A stretch of 64,000 bases of DNA. Source: an uncultured Opitutales bacterium. GTDB taxonomy: Bacteria; Verrucomicrobiota; Verrucomicrobiia; Opitutales; Intestinicryptomonadaceae. How positions within the stretch are numbered: the stretch's first letter is position 1; each line of letters begins with the position of its first letter. The translations under genes were made by a program, and so were the position numbers. Under the pieces are notes generated by a model. The model did no database searches and had not been told where the DNA came from. It was given only the letters and a program-made list of their open reading frames with translations. The stretch spans positions 1-64,000 of the forward strand of contig URDC01000003.1 of NCBI GenBank assembly GCA_900546565.1. The letters are read 5' to 3'. Positions 34,207 through 41,635 of this stretch are shown piece after piece.

Positions 34207-35634
34207 ATGAAAGATTTAAGAAAATCGTTCGAAGACGCAGGTCAGGGACATGTCTTCAAATACTTCGACTCGCTCGACGCCGAAAGCAAGGCGACGTTGC
34301 TTGCGCAGCTTGAAATGGTCGATTTGGACGAGCTTGACCGACTCAACAAAACGCTCGTTTTTGCGCAAAACGCCAAGGCTGGCATCGACTTCGCAAAGCT
34401 CACGCCCGCGCCCTACACGCCCTGCCCCGCCGACAAGGCAAACGACCCAGAGTGGGCAAAGGCAAAAAAAGTCGGCGAAGACGCAATCAAGGCTGGCAAG
34501 CTTGCCGCGTTCGTAGTGGCGGGCGGTCAGGGCACGCGTCTTGGCTTCAACGCGCCAAAGGGGCTTTACAAAGTGACGCCCGTCAGGGGCAAAAGCCTAT
34601 TTCAGGTGTTCGCTGAAAAAATCCTGTCGGCGTCGAAAAAATACGGCGTGTCGATTCCGTGGATTGTCATGACAAGCCACATCAACAACAAGGCTACGGT
34701 CGAATTTTTCGAGCAGAACAACTACTTCGGTCTGGATAAGAACGACGTCATTTTCTTTAAACAGGGGCTTATGCCCGCCGTCGATTTAAACGGCAAAATC
34801 ATTCTCGAAGAAAAGGGCAAAATCGCAATGACACCCGACGGACACGGCGGATGTCTGCGCGGTATGGTGCGCAACGGAGTCGTCGCCGAGCTTAAAAAGC
34901 GCGGCATTGAGTGCGTGAGCTATTTTCAGGTCGACAACCCGCTTGTGGACATAATCGACCCGTATTTTGTGGGCTTCCACCTGCTGGGAAAATCGCAAAT
35001 GTCGTCGAAGATGATTGCAAAGGCGTATCCCCTCGAAAAGGTCGGACACTTCTGCATGCTCGACGGCAAACTCACGGTTGTGGAATACTCAGACCTGCCG
35101 GCCGAATACCAGCAGCAGACCGACGCGAACGGCAAACTCAAATTCATAGCAGGCAGCGTGGCAATCCATATTCTGGACGTGGATTTCGTCGAAACGCTCG
35201 GCTCGTCACAGCGAGAGGAAGACCGTCTGCCGTTCCACCGCGCGAACAAGAAAATTCCCTACATCGACGCCAACGGCGAAACCGTAAAGCCCGAAAAGCC
35301 AAACGGCGTTAAGTTCGAAATGTTCGTTTTCGACGCGCTTCCGATGGCTAAAAATCCCGTGATTATAGAGGGTTTGCGCGCTGACGAATTCTCGCCCGTA
35401 AAGAACGCCGAGGGGCTGGACTCGCCGCAGACATGCAAAAACCACCAGAAGGCACAGTGGGCGCGCTGGCTTAAAAGCGCGGGCGAAAAAATTGACACCG
35501 ACGCCGACGGCATTCCGCAAATAGACATTGAGGTATCGCCGCTTTTCGCAAGTAACGAAGCCGATTTTGTCGCAGCTTGGAATAAGCTCTCGCCCAAACC
35601 CGCAATAGAAAACGGACTGTACTTGGGCGCGTAA
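34207..35634 (+). CDS. UDPGP-family UDP-sugar (UDP-N-acetylhexosamine-type) pyrophosphorylase
   Basis: 475 residues similar to eukaryotic UAP1/AGX rather than bacterial GlmU or GalU. Nucleotide loop VVAGGQGTRLGFNAPKGLY (about residues 102-120), then PWIVMTSHINNKATVEFF, FFKQGLMPAVDLNGKIIL, TPDGHGGCLRGM, YFQVDNPLVDIIDPYFVGF, and VGHFCMLDGKLTVVEYSDL. Joins a sugar 1-phosphate to UTP. Because it follows galK and galE and no galT is present in the window, it may convert galactose 1-phosphate to UDP-galactose, replacing the transferase, as UDP-sugar pyrophosphorylases do elsewhere. The alternative is UDP-GlcNAc synthesis. A strong terminator follows. Confidence 0.88.
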   Translation: MKDLRKSFEDAGQGHVFKYFDSLDAESKATLLAQLEMVDLDELDRLNKTLVFAQNAKAGIDFAKLTPAPYTPCPADKANDPEWAKAKKVGEDAIKAGKLAAFVVAGGQGTRLGFNAPKGLYKVTPVRGKSLFQVFAEKILSASKKYGVSIPWIVMTSHINNKATVEFFEQNNYFGLDKNDVIFFKQGLMPAVDLNGKIILEEKGKIAMTPDGHGGCLRGMVRNGVVAELKKRGIECVSYFQVDNPLVDIIDPYFVGFHLLGKSQMSSKMIAKAYPLEKVGHFCMLDGKLTVVEYSDLPAEYQQQTDANGKLKFIAGSVAIHILDVDFVETLGSSQREEDRLPFHRANKKIPYIDANGETVKPEKPNGVKFEMFVFDALPMAKNPVIIEGLRADEFSPVKNAEGLDSPQTCKNHQKAQWARWLKSAGEKIDTDADGIPQIDIEVSPLFASNEADFVAAWNKLSPKPAIENGLYLGA

Positions 35635-35689
35635 ATAAGGACGGGAGGCTTGCAACCCTCGTTTTGTTGCCGACTATATAAACCCCGAC

Positions 35690-35728
35690 GCACGGCGCGA
35701 AAATCCAACGCGCCGTGCTTTTGTTTTT
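35690..35728 (+). terminator. Strong rho-independent terminator ending the galactose gene group
   Basis: GCACGGCGCG (35690-35699) pairs perfectly with CGCGCCGTGC (35709-35718), followed by TTTTGTTTTT. Confidence 0.92.
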
Positions 35729-35765
35729 ACGGCAAAAAACGAAGAAAAATGAAGTATGAAAACAC

Positions 35766-35851
35766 TTTTTGATAGTATTGGCAGACCTCCCGGCTTTCGT
35801 CCCGCTCACGACGGATATATATCTGCCCTTCCTGCCCACGCGTATCAAAAA
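35766..35851 (+). ncRNA. Possible structured RNA element upstream of hcp
   Basis: Nested complementarity closes an 86-base segment: TTTTTGATA (35766-35774) with TATCAAAAA (35843-35851), then GGCAGA (35780-35785) with TCTGCC (35822-35827), with short helices possible inside. It starts 115 bases before the hcp palindrome. No known riboswitch class is recognised. The word AGACCTCCCG inside it also occurs in the epimerase remnant, where it is simply coding, so it is not evidence of homology. Confidence 0.3.
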
Positions 35852-35939
35852 AAATTCGGGGCTACCACAATTTAACATTCGAAAAAATCAGCCCGCGCCC
35901 GATTAAACATTCCGCAAAAAATCCGATACCCCAAGCAGT

Positions 35940-35953
35940 GCCGAACGTTCGGC
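35940..35953. promoter_or_regulatory. Perfect 14-bp palindrome immediately upstream of hcp
   Basis: GCCGAACGTTCGGC ends eight bases before the ribosome binding site AGGA (35961-35964) and 16 bases before the hcp ATG. In DNA it could be an operator placed over the early transcribed region; in RNA it would be a hairpin adjacent to the ribosome binding site. Confidence 0.45.
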
Positions 35954-35969
35954 GAAGAAAAGGATTTTT

Positions 35970-37472
35970 ATGGAAAATATGTTTTGTTTTCAGTGCGAGC
36001 AAACCGCAAATTCGACCGGCTGCACGCTAAGCGGCGTGTGCGGCAAAAAGCCCGCGACGGCAAACCTGCAAGACAGACTTGTCGGGGCGTTGATTGATTT
36101 GGCGGTATCGGGAAAGCAGTCGGACGAAATCACCGAAATGCTTGTTGACGGGCTTTTCGCGACAATAACAAACGTCAATTTCGACGACGCCTCGCTCAAA
36201 AAGCTCGTCGAAAAGGCGCGGACGTTAAGCGGCAAATGCTGCGCGGGCGGGTCCGATTTCGACACGTCTTCGATCTGGCGCGCAGCCCCCGAAATCCGTT
36301 CGCTGAAATCGCTGATTCTCTTCGGGCTAAAAGGCACTGCCGCCTATGCGCACCACGCCGAAGTTTTAGGGATTTCGGACGCCGCCGTCGACGCGTTTTT
36401 CTACGAGGCTCTCCGCGCCCTCGCAAAGGCTGATTCGCAAACCGAACTTCTGCCGCTCGTGATGAAGACGGGCGAAATAAACCTCAAATGTATGGCGGCT
36501 CTCGACCGCGCAAACACCGCCGCCTACGGCGGCCCCGTACCTACGCGCGTTTCGACTGAAATCGAAAAGGGGGCGTTCATAGTCGTTTCGGGACACGATT
36601 TGCGCGACCTTGAACTGCTCTTGAAACAGACGCAGGGGCGCGGCGTCAACGTCTACACACACGGCGAAATGCTGCCCTGCCACGCGTATCCGCGCCTGAA
36701 AAAATATCCGCATTTGAAAGGCAATTTCGGAACGGCTTGGCAGAATCAACAACGCGAGTTTGCGGCGATTCCCGCGGCGATTCTCTTCACGACAAACTGC
36801 ATAATGCCCGTGCAAAAGTCGTATAAAGACAGGGTTTTTACAACGTCGGTGGTGCATTACCCCGAAACCGTGCATATCGGCGAAGACAAGAATTTCGAAC
36901 CTGTCATACAAAAGGCTCTCGAACTCGGCGGATACCCCGAACGCCGCAAAATGACGGGCATAAACGGCGGAAATGTCCTGACGACGGGCTTCGGACACGC
37001 GGCGGTTATGTCGGTTGCCGACAAACTCATTGCGGCTATCAAAGCGAGAAAAATCTCGCACATCTATCTTGTGGGCGGCTGCGACGGCGCAAAACCCGGG
37101 CGCAACTATTACACTCAGTTTGTCAGAGATTTGCCAAAGGACACAATAGTGCTGACTCTCGCGTGCGGAAAATACCGCTTTAACGACCTCGATTTGGGCG
37201 AAATCGACGGTATACCGCGCCTGCTCGATATGGGACAGTGCAACGACGCCTATTCGGCAATAGTCGTCGCCGACGCGCTCGCCGACGCATTCGGGTGCTC
37301 TATAAACGAATTGCCGCTTTCATTCGTGCTTTCATGGTACGAACAAAAGGCGGTCTGCGTGCTGCTGACACTTCTGTATCTGGGAATAAAAAATATCAAA
37401 CTCGGCCCGACAATGCCCGCATTCATCACTCCCGAACTGCTCAATAGCCTACCCATACAAAAGATTTTGTAA
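35970..37472 (+). CDS. hcp: Hydroxylamine reductase / hybrid-cluster protein
   Basis: 500 residues. N-terminal cysteines Cys6, Cys9, Cys18 and Cys24 give the CxxC-x8-C-x5-C spacing of the Hcp from strict anaerobes, which holds a cubane cluster. Later segments carry hybrid-cluster ligands: YAHHAEVLG, VSGHDLRDLELLLKQT with HGEMLPCHAYP, FTTNCIMPV, and VGGCDGAKPGRNYY. Hcp reduces nitric oxide or hydroxylamine and protects against nitrosative stress. It is somewhat shorter than the usual 540-550 residues. Single gene with its own control region and a terminator just downstream. Confidence 0.95.
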   Translation: MENMFCFQCEQTANSTGCTLSGVCGKKPATANLQDRLVGALIDLAVSGKQSDEITEMLVDGLFATITNVNFDDASLKKLVEKARTLSGKCCAGGSDFDTSSIWRAAPEIRSLKSLILFGLKGTAAYAHHAEVLGISDAAVDAFFYEALRALAKADSQTELLPLVMKTGEINLKCMAALDRANTAAYGGPVPTRVSTEIEKGAFIVVSGHDLRDLELLLKQTQGRGVNVYTHGEMLPCHAYPRLKKYPHLKGNFGTAWQNQQREFAAIPAAILFTTNCIMPVQKSYKDRVFTTSVVHYPETVHIGEDKNFEPVIQKALELGGYPERRKMTGINGGNVLTTGFGHAAVMSVADKLIAAIKARKISHIYLVGGCDGAKPGRNYYTQFVRDLPKDTIVLTLACGKYRFNDLDLGEIDGIPRLLDMGQCNDAYSAIVVADALADAFGCSINELPLSFVLSWYEQKAVCVLLTLLYLGIKNIKLGPTMPAFITPELLNSLPIQKIL

Positions 37473-37486
37473 TTTAAAAATCAAAA

Positions 37487-37514
37487 AAAACGGGTTTCGT
37501 TGAAACCCGTTTTT
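37487..37514. terminator. Bidirectional terminator between hcp and the FAD oxidoreductase gene
   Basis: AAAACGGGTTTC (37487-37498) pairs with GAAACCCGTTTT (37502-37513) around a three-base loop, with flanking A and T runs. The following TCTCCATTATAAAAATAA resembles the tail of the hairpin at 41555-41599, so the terminator appears to be part of a dispersed repeat. Confidence 0.92.
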
Positions 37515-37539
37515 CTCCATTATAAAAATAAACTTTTCG

Positions 37540-37597
37540 TGTAGGCGTTTGACAAAGCGGGATATTGGCTGAAAGCCAATCCCGCGCCAGTGCCCGT
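37540..37597 (+). repeat. REP-like palindromic element, copy C
   Basis: GTAGGCGTTTGACAAAGCGG leads into a stem: GCGGG (37557-37561), ATTGGCT (37564-37570), GAA loop, AGCCAAT (37574-37580), CCCGC (37581-37585), then GCCAGTGCCCGT. It abuts the stop codon of the convergent oxidoreductase gene (37598-37600). Confidence 0.85.
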
Positions 37598-39016
37598 CTA
37601 CAAAATGCCTTGGGTTTTGAGAGACGCTTTGAGGGCGTTGATGTCAATCGAACGCGGTTGCGTCTTGGCGGCAATTGCCATAGCCGCAGCCGTGCCGACC
37701 GCCTGACCTACCCCCGCAACAATCGGCTGGACGCGATAGGCGGACGCCGCCAAACTCGTGCCACTGATGTGCTTGCCCGCAAGCATAAGGTTTTCGACAC
37801 CCTTGGCGAGCGTGCACCCGTAGGGAATGGCAAAACGCAACTGAATCTTGTCGATTTTGTTCTTGGCAATGTCGGGACGCCCCCAACAGTCGAGAACATA
37901 ACGCCCCTGCGCAATGCCGTCGTCGGGATATTTGGGAGCCGCACCCTGCACTTCGCCAGTCTGTTTGAGAAGGTCTTCACTCGTCAAAATCTGATCGCCT
38001 ACAACACGGCGGCATTCGCGCACACCGATTTTCGGCGCAAGATTCATAGCATATCCGAATTTCCACATCTCGGCTTGAAGCGGCATAAGACGCTTGATGA
38101 TGTCAGCCTGCAAGTGCGCGAGGGCGACATTGTCGCGGGTATCGCACGCACCGTGGGCACCCCAAACGAGATATTGCGTGATGTTCTTGCGGGCATATTC
38201 GCGCGGGCGGAAACTGGTAAAGCCGACGCCGGAGTCGAGAATAAGCCTGTTGTTTATGCGGGTTTTCCAGTATTCGGGCGTCTGAATATTCGCGTCGGGA
38301 CGGAACGCCTGCATCATAAACATCTGCGTGCAACTCTGAACCTTGTTTTCATGCTTTTCTAAGGCGAGGCGTTCGTTGAATTCGCTCTTGGCTTCGCGCC
38401 CAAACATGCATTCGACGCCCGCAAATTCGCTGAGCGAGCCCGTCCCCGTGGCGTCGACGACAATCTTCGCCTTGATGGCGCGCAACTTGTTGTAGCTGTC
38501 GATGTATTCGACGCCCAAAATCTTCCGACGGCCGTCTTTGCCCTTGTCGCTCATAATCGCGCCGCAGACGGGGGCGTTGGTGACGATTGAAATGTTCTTT
38601 TCGGCGGCAATCATCTCCATAAGCGCGAAGTTCACGCTTGATGGGAAAAACCACATCGCGCCGTTCTGCTTTTTGCTGGGCGTAATGTTGTATTTTTTAA
38701 GAAGAAGATCGCACATTTCGGAGATAATGCCGAGCCTCGGGCCGCCGCAAATGTAGGAAACATACATATCCACGGGCGCGCCGCCAATGAGAGAGTCTTC
38801 GTCGAGCAAAATGACTTTCGCTCCGCCGCGAGCCGCCGCAATAGCCGTCGGGCACCCCGCCGCGCCCGCGCCGACAACAAGAACGTCCGTCTCGCGCACG
38901 CTGGTGTATTTTTTCGTCTTCTTAACCTTTTCGGACGATTCCGCTTTGGCAATGCCCGCCCCTGCGGCGAGAGACGCCATTAAGCCCGCCTTGAAAAAAT
39001 TTCTCCTGTTCATCAT
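37598..39016 (-). CDS. Tat-exported FAD-dependent oxidoreductase
   Basis: 472 residues. N-terminus MMNRRNFFKAGLMASLAAGAGIAKA is a twin-arginine signal (RRNFFK) with hydrophobic core, so the folded flavoprotein should leave by TatC. The FAD-binding GxGxxG is in DVLVVGAGAAGCPTAIAAARGG at about residue 45, and the family FAD_oxidored pattern continues with ILLDEDSLIGGAP, VVDATGTGSLSEFAG and LMLAGKHISGTSLAASAYRVQP. Substrate unknown. AAGGGA lies upstream of the ATG pair at 39016/39013. The PEP-CTERM gene lies upstream on the same strand but has a terminator between, so it is probably a separate unit. Confidence 0.88.
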   Translation of the reverse strand: MMNRRNFFKAGLMASLAAGAGIAKAESSEKVKKTKKYTSVRETDVLVVGAGAAGCPTAIAAARGGAKVILLDEDSLIGGAPVDMYVSYICGGPRLGIISEMCDLLLKKYNITPSKKQNGAMWFFPSSVNFALMEMIAAEKNISIVTNAPVCGAIMSDKGKDGRRKILGVEYIDSYNKLRAIKAKIVVDATGTGSLSEFAGVECMFGREAKSEFNERLALEKHENKVQSCTQMFMMQAFRPDANIQTPEYWKTRINNRLILDSGVGFTSFRPREYARKNITQYLVWGAHGACDTRDNVALAHLQADIIKRLMPLQAEMWKFGYAMNLAPKIGVRECRRVVGDQILTSEDLLKQTGEVQGAAPKYPDDGIAQGRYVLDCWGRPDIAKNKIDKIQLRFAIPYGCTLAKGVENLMLAGKHISGTSLAASAYRVQPIVAGVGQAVGTAAAMAIAAKTQPRSIDINALKASLKTQGIL

Positions 39017-39189
39017 AATATTATATCCCTTTTTAGTTAGTTTTTTTTGGGGACGGACAATTCGGAAGCGCGAAAGGTTCGAAAATTTTTTGCGTTCACG
39101 CGTTCACCCGCAAAACGCCGTCCAAACATTGAATATCAGTAAACATTCGGCGAAATCCATCAACAAAATTCCGCCGAAAAAATCGAGTC

Positions 39190-39225
39190 AAAAACGGGAC
39201 GCGGACAAAAAACGCCACGCGCCCC
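39190..39225 (-). terminator. Terminator downstream of the PEP-CTERM gene
   Basis: On the minus strand GGGGCGCG (39225-39218) pairs with CGCGTCCC (39203-39196), including one G-T pair, followed by GTTTT. The rest of 39017-39236 holds nothing recognised. Confidence 0.7.
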
Positions 39226-39236
39226 GAAAAAGCAAA

Positions 39237-40790
39237 CTACTTTCTTCTGCGCCAGACGGCGAGCGCGAGCGCAACCGCGCCGAATATTGCGGCGTATGTG
39301 GAGGGCTCGGGAACGTATGTTGCGTTGAAGTAGAGAGTTTTGTCGCTAAACGAAAGCGAGGCGTTTTCCCAGAAGTTCGTGTCAAGCCCCTTGATTTCGC
39401 AGAACGAAAGCAGGCTTTCGACCTTGGCGGAGTCCAACACGTTCGAAACCACGAATAGCGCAATGCTTACGACATCTCCCTTTTCGAGAGCGTCCTGCGC
39501 CCCGAAACCCGAGGCGTCGACAATGAAGTGCGAGTTTGCGAAATCATCGCCGCTGCTGAGCCAAACATTGCCAAACGACTTTGCCGAGAAGTTGCTGTCA
39601 GTTAGCGATGTCATTCTAACGCCGTCGAGGTTGAACTGAATGTTTGCGTTGCGACGCCAATGAAGTGCGCTCGAAATGTTGAAGTCGGCATCTTTGCCGA
39701 AGACGATAAGCGTCGAAGACTTGCTGCCCGCGGCGTTCGACCCTAAATAAAAACCGATCTTCACCGACGCCTCGACTTTACCGCCGAGGAACTTGAATGT
39801 AACCTTCGAAGCGTTGTCGGCCTTTGTCGTCGAATTGAGAGAGATGCAGTCGCCATCGCCATTCGAGCATGCAAATACGAGCGTGCCGCCCGTCTGCGTA
39901 AAGGAAACATCGCTCGAAACCGCCGCCCATCTGTTCCCGCCGAATCCAACCACCTTAGTGTTTGCGCCGCCGAGCTTCATCGTGCCGCCGCTGAGGGTAA
40001 TATTGGTGTTCGAACCGTCGGCGTAACCGACATAAACATACGTCTGCGAGGAAAAATCAACAACGCCGTCGCTGACGTCCATGTTGTCCTGAACAAAGGC
40101 CGTAGAGGAATCCGACGTTACCGTGCCGCCCGATACTTCCAAAGACTTTGAGGCAAACGTCGCGCTTGTCGCGCCCGTGAGGTTGAGCGTGCCGCCCGTA
40201 ATTTTCGCGCTCGTCATCTGGAATGTCGCAGTTCCCGTCGAAGAGCCGAAATAGCTTGTGCCGCCCGTTTGTGTCAGATTGCTTGTGCAGTCGCTTGTGC
40301 CGAAAGCGGCATCACCCGAGAGGTTCGCCGAGAACGAACCGTCGTAGATATTGATGTTCGCCGTGCTGCCCGTATACGCGCCAAGCTTGAAGTTTGCCGC
40401 ATTCATTCCGTCGGCTACAAATGAACCGCCATCGATAATGAGGTTGCCCGTGCCGATGCTATGAAGCGTCGAACTATTGTAACGTCCGCCCATTTCGAAG
40501 CTACTGCTCACCGTGAGCGTGCCGTCGGAGAAAATGCGGACTGTGCCCGTTGCATTAGCATTCGGGTCGCAACCAATCAGCAGTGCTTTGGCGGAAGCCT
40601 CCGTCGTAACGTTCGCCGTGTTATAACCGCGAACGTGTGATTGCGACGCCGTTGCGGGGTTGTTCGTCCAACTGCCAAGGTCGCTCCAATCGCCGACTTT
40701 TCCGGCGGGTTTGAATTCGGCAACCTGCGCGTTGACCGAGAGCGCAGCCGCCCCCAAAACCAACGCCGATATAGCTGTTTTCATTTTCAT
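39237..40790 (-). CDS. PEP-CTERM sorted, beta-helical autotransporter-like surface protein
   Basis: 517 residues from the ATG at 40790 (MKMKTAISALVLGAAALSVNA signal peptide); ATG at 40802 would add four residues, and frames further upstream to 40982 look noncoding. The body consists of Gly/Thr/Ser-rich imperfect repeats of the type ISGGTLNLTGA, LSGGTMKLGG and TQTGGTLVF, as in passenger-type beta-helices. The end is a PEP-CTERM signal: VPEPSTYAAIFG, hydrophobic helix, WRRRK. In bacteria with exosortase this directs C-terminal processing at the inner membrane and cell-surface delivery. No exosortase gene is in the window. Function of the passenger unknown. Confidence 0.88.
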   Translation of the reverse strand: MKMKTAISALVLGAAALSVNAQVAEFKPAGKVGDWSDLGSWTNNPATASQSHVRGYNTANVTTEASAKALLIGCDPNANATGTVRIFSDGTLTVSSSFEMGGRYNSSTLHSIGTGNLIIDGGSFVADGMNAANFKLGAYTGSTANINIYDGSFSANLSGDAAFGTSDCTSNLTQTGGTSYFGSSTGTATFQMTSAKITGGTLNLTGATSATFASKSLEVSGGTVTSDSSTAFVQDNMDVSDGVVDFSSQTYVYVGYADGSNTNITLSGGTMKLGGANTKVVGFGGNRWAAVSSDVSFTQTGGTLVFACSNGDGDCISLNSTTKADNASKVTFKFLGGKVEASVKIGFYLGSNAAGSKSSTLIVFGKDADFNISSALHWRRNANIQFNLDGVRMTSLTDSNFSAKSFGNVWLSSGDDFANSHFIVDASGFGAQDALEKGDVVSIALFVVSNVLDSAKVESLLSFCEIKGLDTNFWENASLSFSDKTLYFNATYVPEPSTYAAIFGAVALALAVWRRRK

Positions 40791-40802
40791 AGATGTAACC
40801 AT

Positions 40803-41122
40803 AATATTAGTATATTGAGTATTTTGAGCATTAATAGTTGCAATACCCGCGTAGCACATTTGAATTCTCGTTAAAAACTTGAAGCGTTTTTGTCCACAAA
40901 ACCCCCTTAAAAACGCGCGTTTTACGCGCCTTTTCCGAGCTTTGCAACGCCCCAACTTTTCCCGTAATTTGCGTGTGCACAAGGATATTTCAAGCCTTTT
41001 CGAGAGTAGAGAATACCCTCCAAGAAGTTATGTCAATAACAAAATCCAAATTTTATTTCATATCCCAAATTTTTTTGTATTTCCGAAAGCGGCGTCCGCA
41101 GGTGCGGCTTCCATTGCGGGGG
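40803..41122. other. A+T-rich intergenic region upstream of the PEP-CTERM gene
   Basis: Contains the likely promoter region of the PEP-CTERM gene but no clear -35/-10 pair was found by eye. No gene recognised. It borders the repeat block at 41123-41618. Confidence 0.5.
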
Positions 41123-41173
41123 TTTTTTATATGCTGGAAAGTGGCGCGATTGGCTTTGCCAATGCGCTTTGAC
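41123..41173 (-). repeat. REP-like palindromic element, copy A
   Basis: TTTTTTATATG, then AAGTGGCGC, stem GCGC (41144-41147) and ATTGGC (41149-41154), TTT loop, GCCAAT (41158-41163), GCGC (41164-41167), then TTTGAC. Opposite orientation to copy B, which follows after about 60 bases, giving a paired arrangement like bacterial interspersed mosaic elements. Confidence 0.8.
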
Positions 41174-41190
41174 TATTGATTAAAGTATAG

Positions 41191-41298
41191 AAAAGGATTT
41201 CCTGAATAGGAAAGACTTTTTACATTATAAGAATTATGTAGGTGTTTGACAAAGCGGTATTGCGTAGCAATCCGCGCCAGTGCCCGTCATATAAAAAA
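41191..41298 (+). repeat. Composite repeat: weak hairpin, CATTATAAGAATTA tail and REP-like copy B
   Basis: TTTCC/GGAAA hairpin (41198-41213) with CTTTTT, then CATTATAAGAATTA, GTAGGTGTTTGACAAAGCGG, stem GCGG, ATTGC (41260-41264), loop, GCAAT, CCGC, and GCCAGTGCCCGTCATATAAAAAA. This is the same order of parts as at 37487-37597: hairpin, CATTATAA-type tail, GTAGG-GTTTGACAAAGCGG, stem, CGCGCCAGTGCCCGTC. Confidence 0.82.
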
Positions 41299-41303
41299 CT
41301 GAA

Positions 41304-41344
41304 AACCAACTTTATGTGTAAAACGGGCGAGGCGCGTGCTAAAA
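41304..41344 (+). repeat. 41-bp direct repeat, first copy
   Basis: Begins AACCAACTTTATG and continues through AAAACGGGCGAGGCGCGTGC to CTAAAA. A second copy lies at 41414-41455 with one inserted base, 110 bases further on; a partial inverted third copy (ACGGGCGAGGGCGTGC) reads on the minus strand near 41616-41632. Confidence 0.9.
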
Positions 41345-41413
41345 GACGTGTTTGTGAGCTGGGTGGGATAGTGCTAATGCACAGACCACCCGAACAAACC
41401 GAAATCGGCTTAG

Positions 41414-41455
41414 AACCAACTTTATGTTGTAAAACGGGCGAGGCGCGTGCTAAAA
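41414..41455 (+). repeat. 41-bp direct repeat, second copy
   Basis: Same sequence as 41304-41344 apart from one additional T after AACTTTATG. The 3' end runs into the long hairpin at 41449-41518. Confidence 0.9.
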
Positions 41456-41518
41456 ATCGCGGCTTTGCGAGCCGACGCATACTTAGGTATGTGAGGCGAA
41501 GCGAAACCGATTTTTAGC
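41449..41518 (+). repeat. Long noncoding hairpin
   Basis: GCTAAAAATCG (41449-41459) pairs perfectly with CGATTTTTAGC (41508-41518). Inside are CGGCT/AGCCG (41460-41464 with 41470-41474) and CATAC/GTATG (41478-41482 with 41487-41491), giving a branched fold. Confidence 0.7.
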
Positions 41519-41523
41519 CGTGA

Positions 41524-41618
41524 GTGCGCCTCCGTTGCGAATCTAAAAAACAAAAAAATGGGTTTCAACGAAACCCATTTTCTTCATTATAAAAATAATA
41601 TTCGCAACGGAGGCGCAC
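41524..41618. repeat. 19-bp perfect inverted repeat enclosing a terminator-like hairpin
   Basis: GTGCGCCTCCGTTGCGAAT (41524-41542) and its reverse complement ATTCGCAACGGAGGCGCAC (41600-41618) flank AAAATGGGTTTC (41555-41566) paired with GAAACCCATTTT (41570-41581) and CTTCATTATAAAAATAAT. The inner hairpin can terminate the minus-strand gpsA transcript. The arrangement resembles a tiny non-autonomous element, but no target-site duplication was established. Confidence 0.8.
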
Positions 41619-41635
41619 GCCCTCGCCCGTTTTTT

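Noticed and set aside
41242..41517. A 91-codon frame through the repeat block after gpsA
   Set aside because: Spans REP-like and direct repeats that are palindromic; the reading frame is incidental to the repeated sequence.
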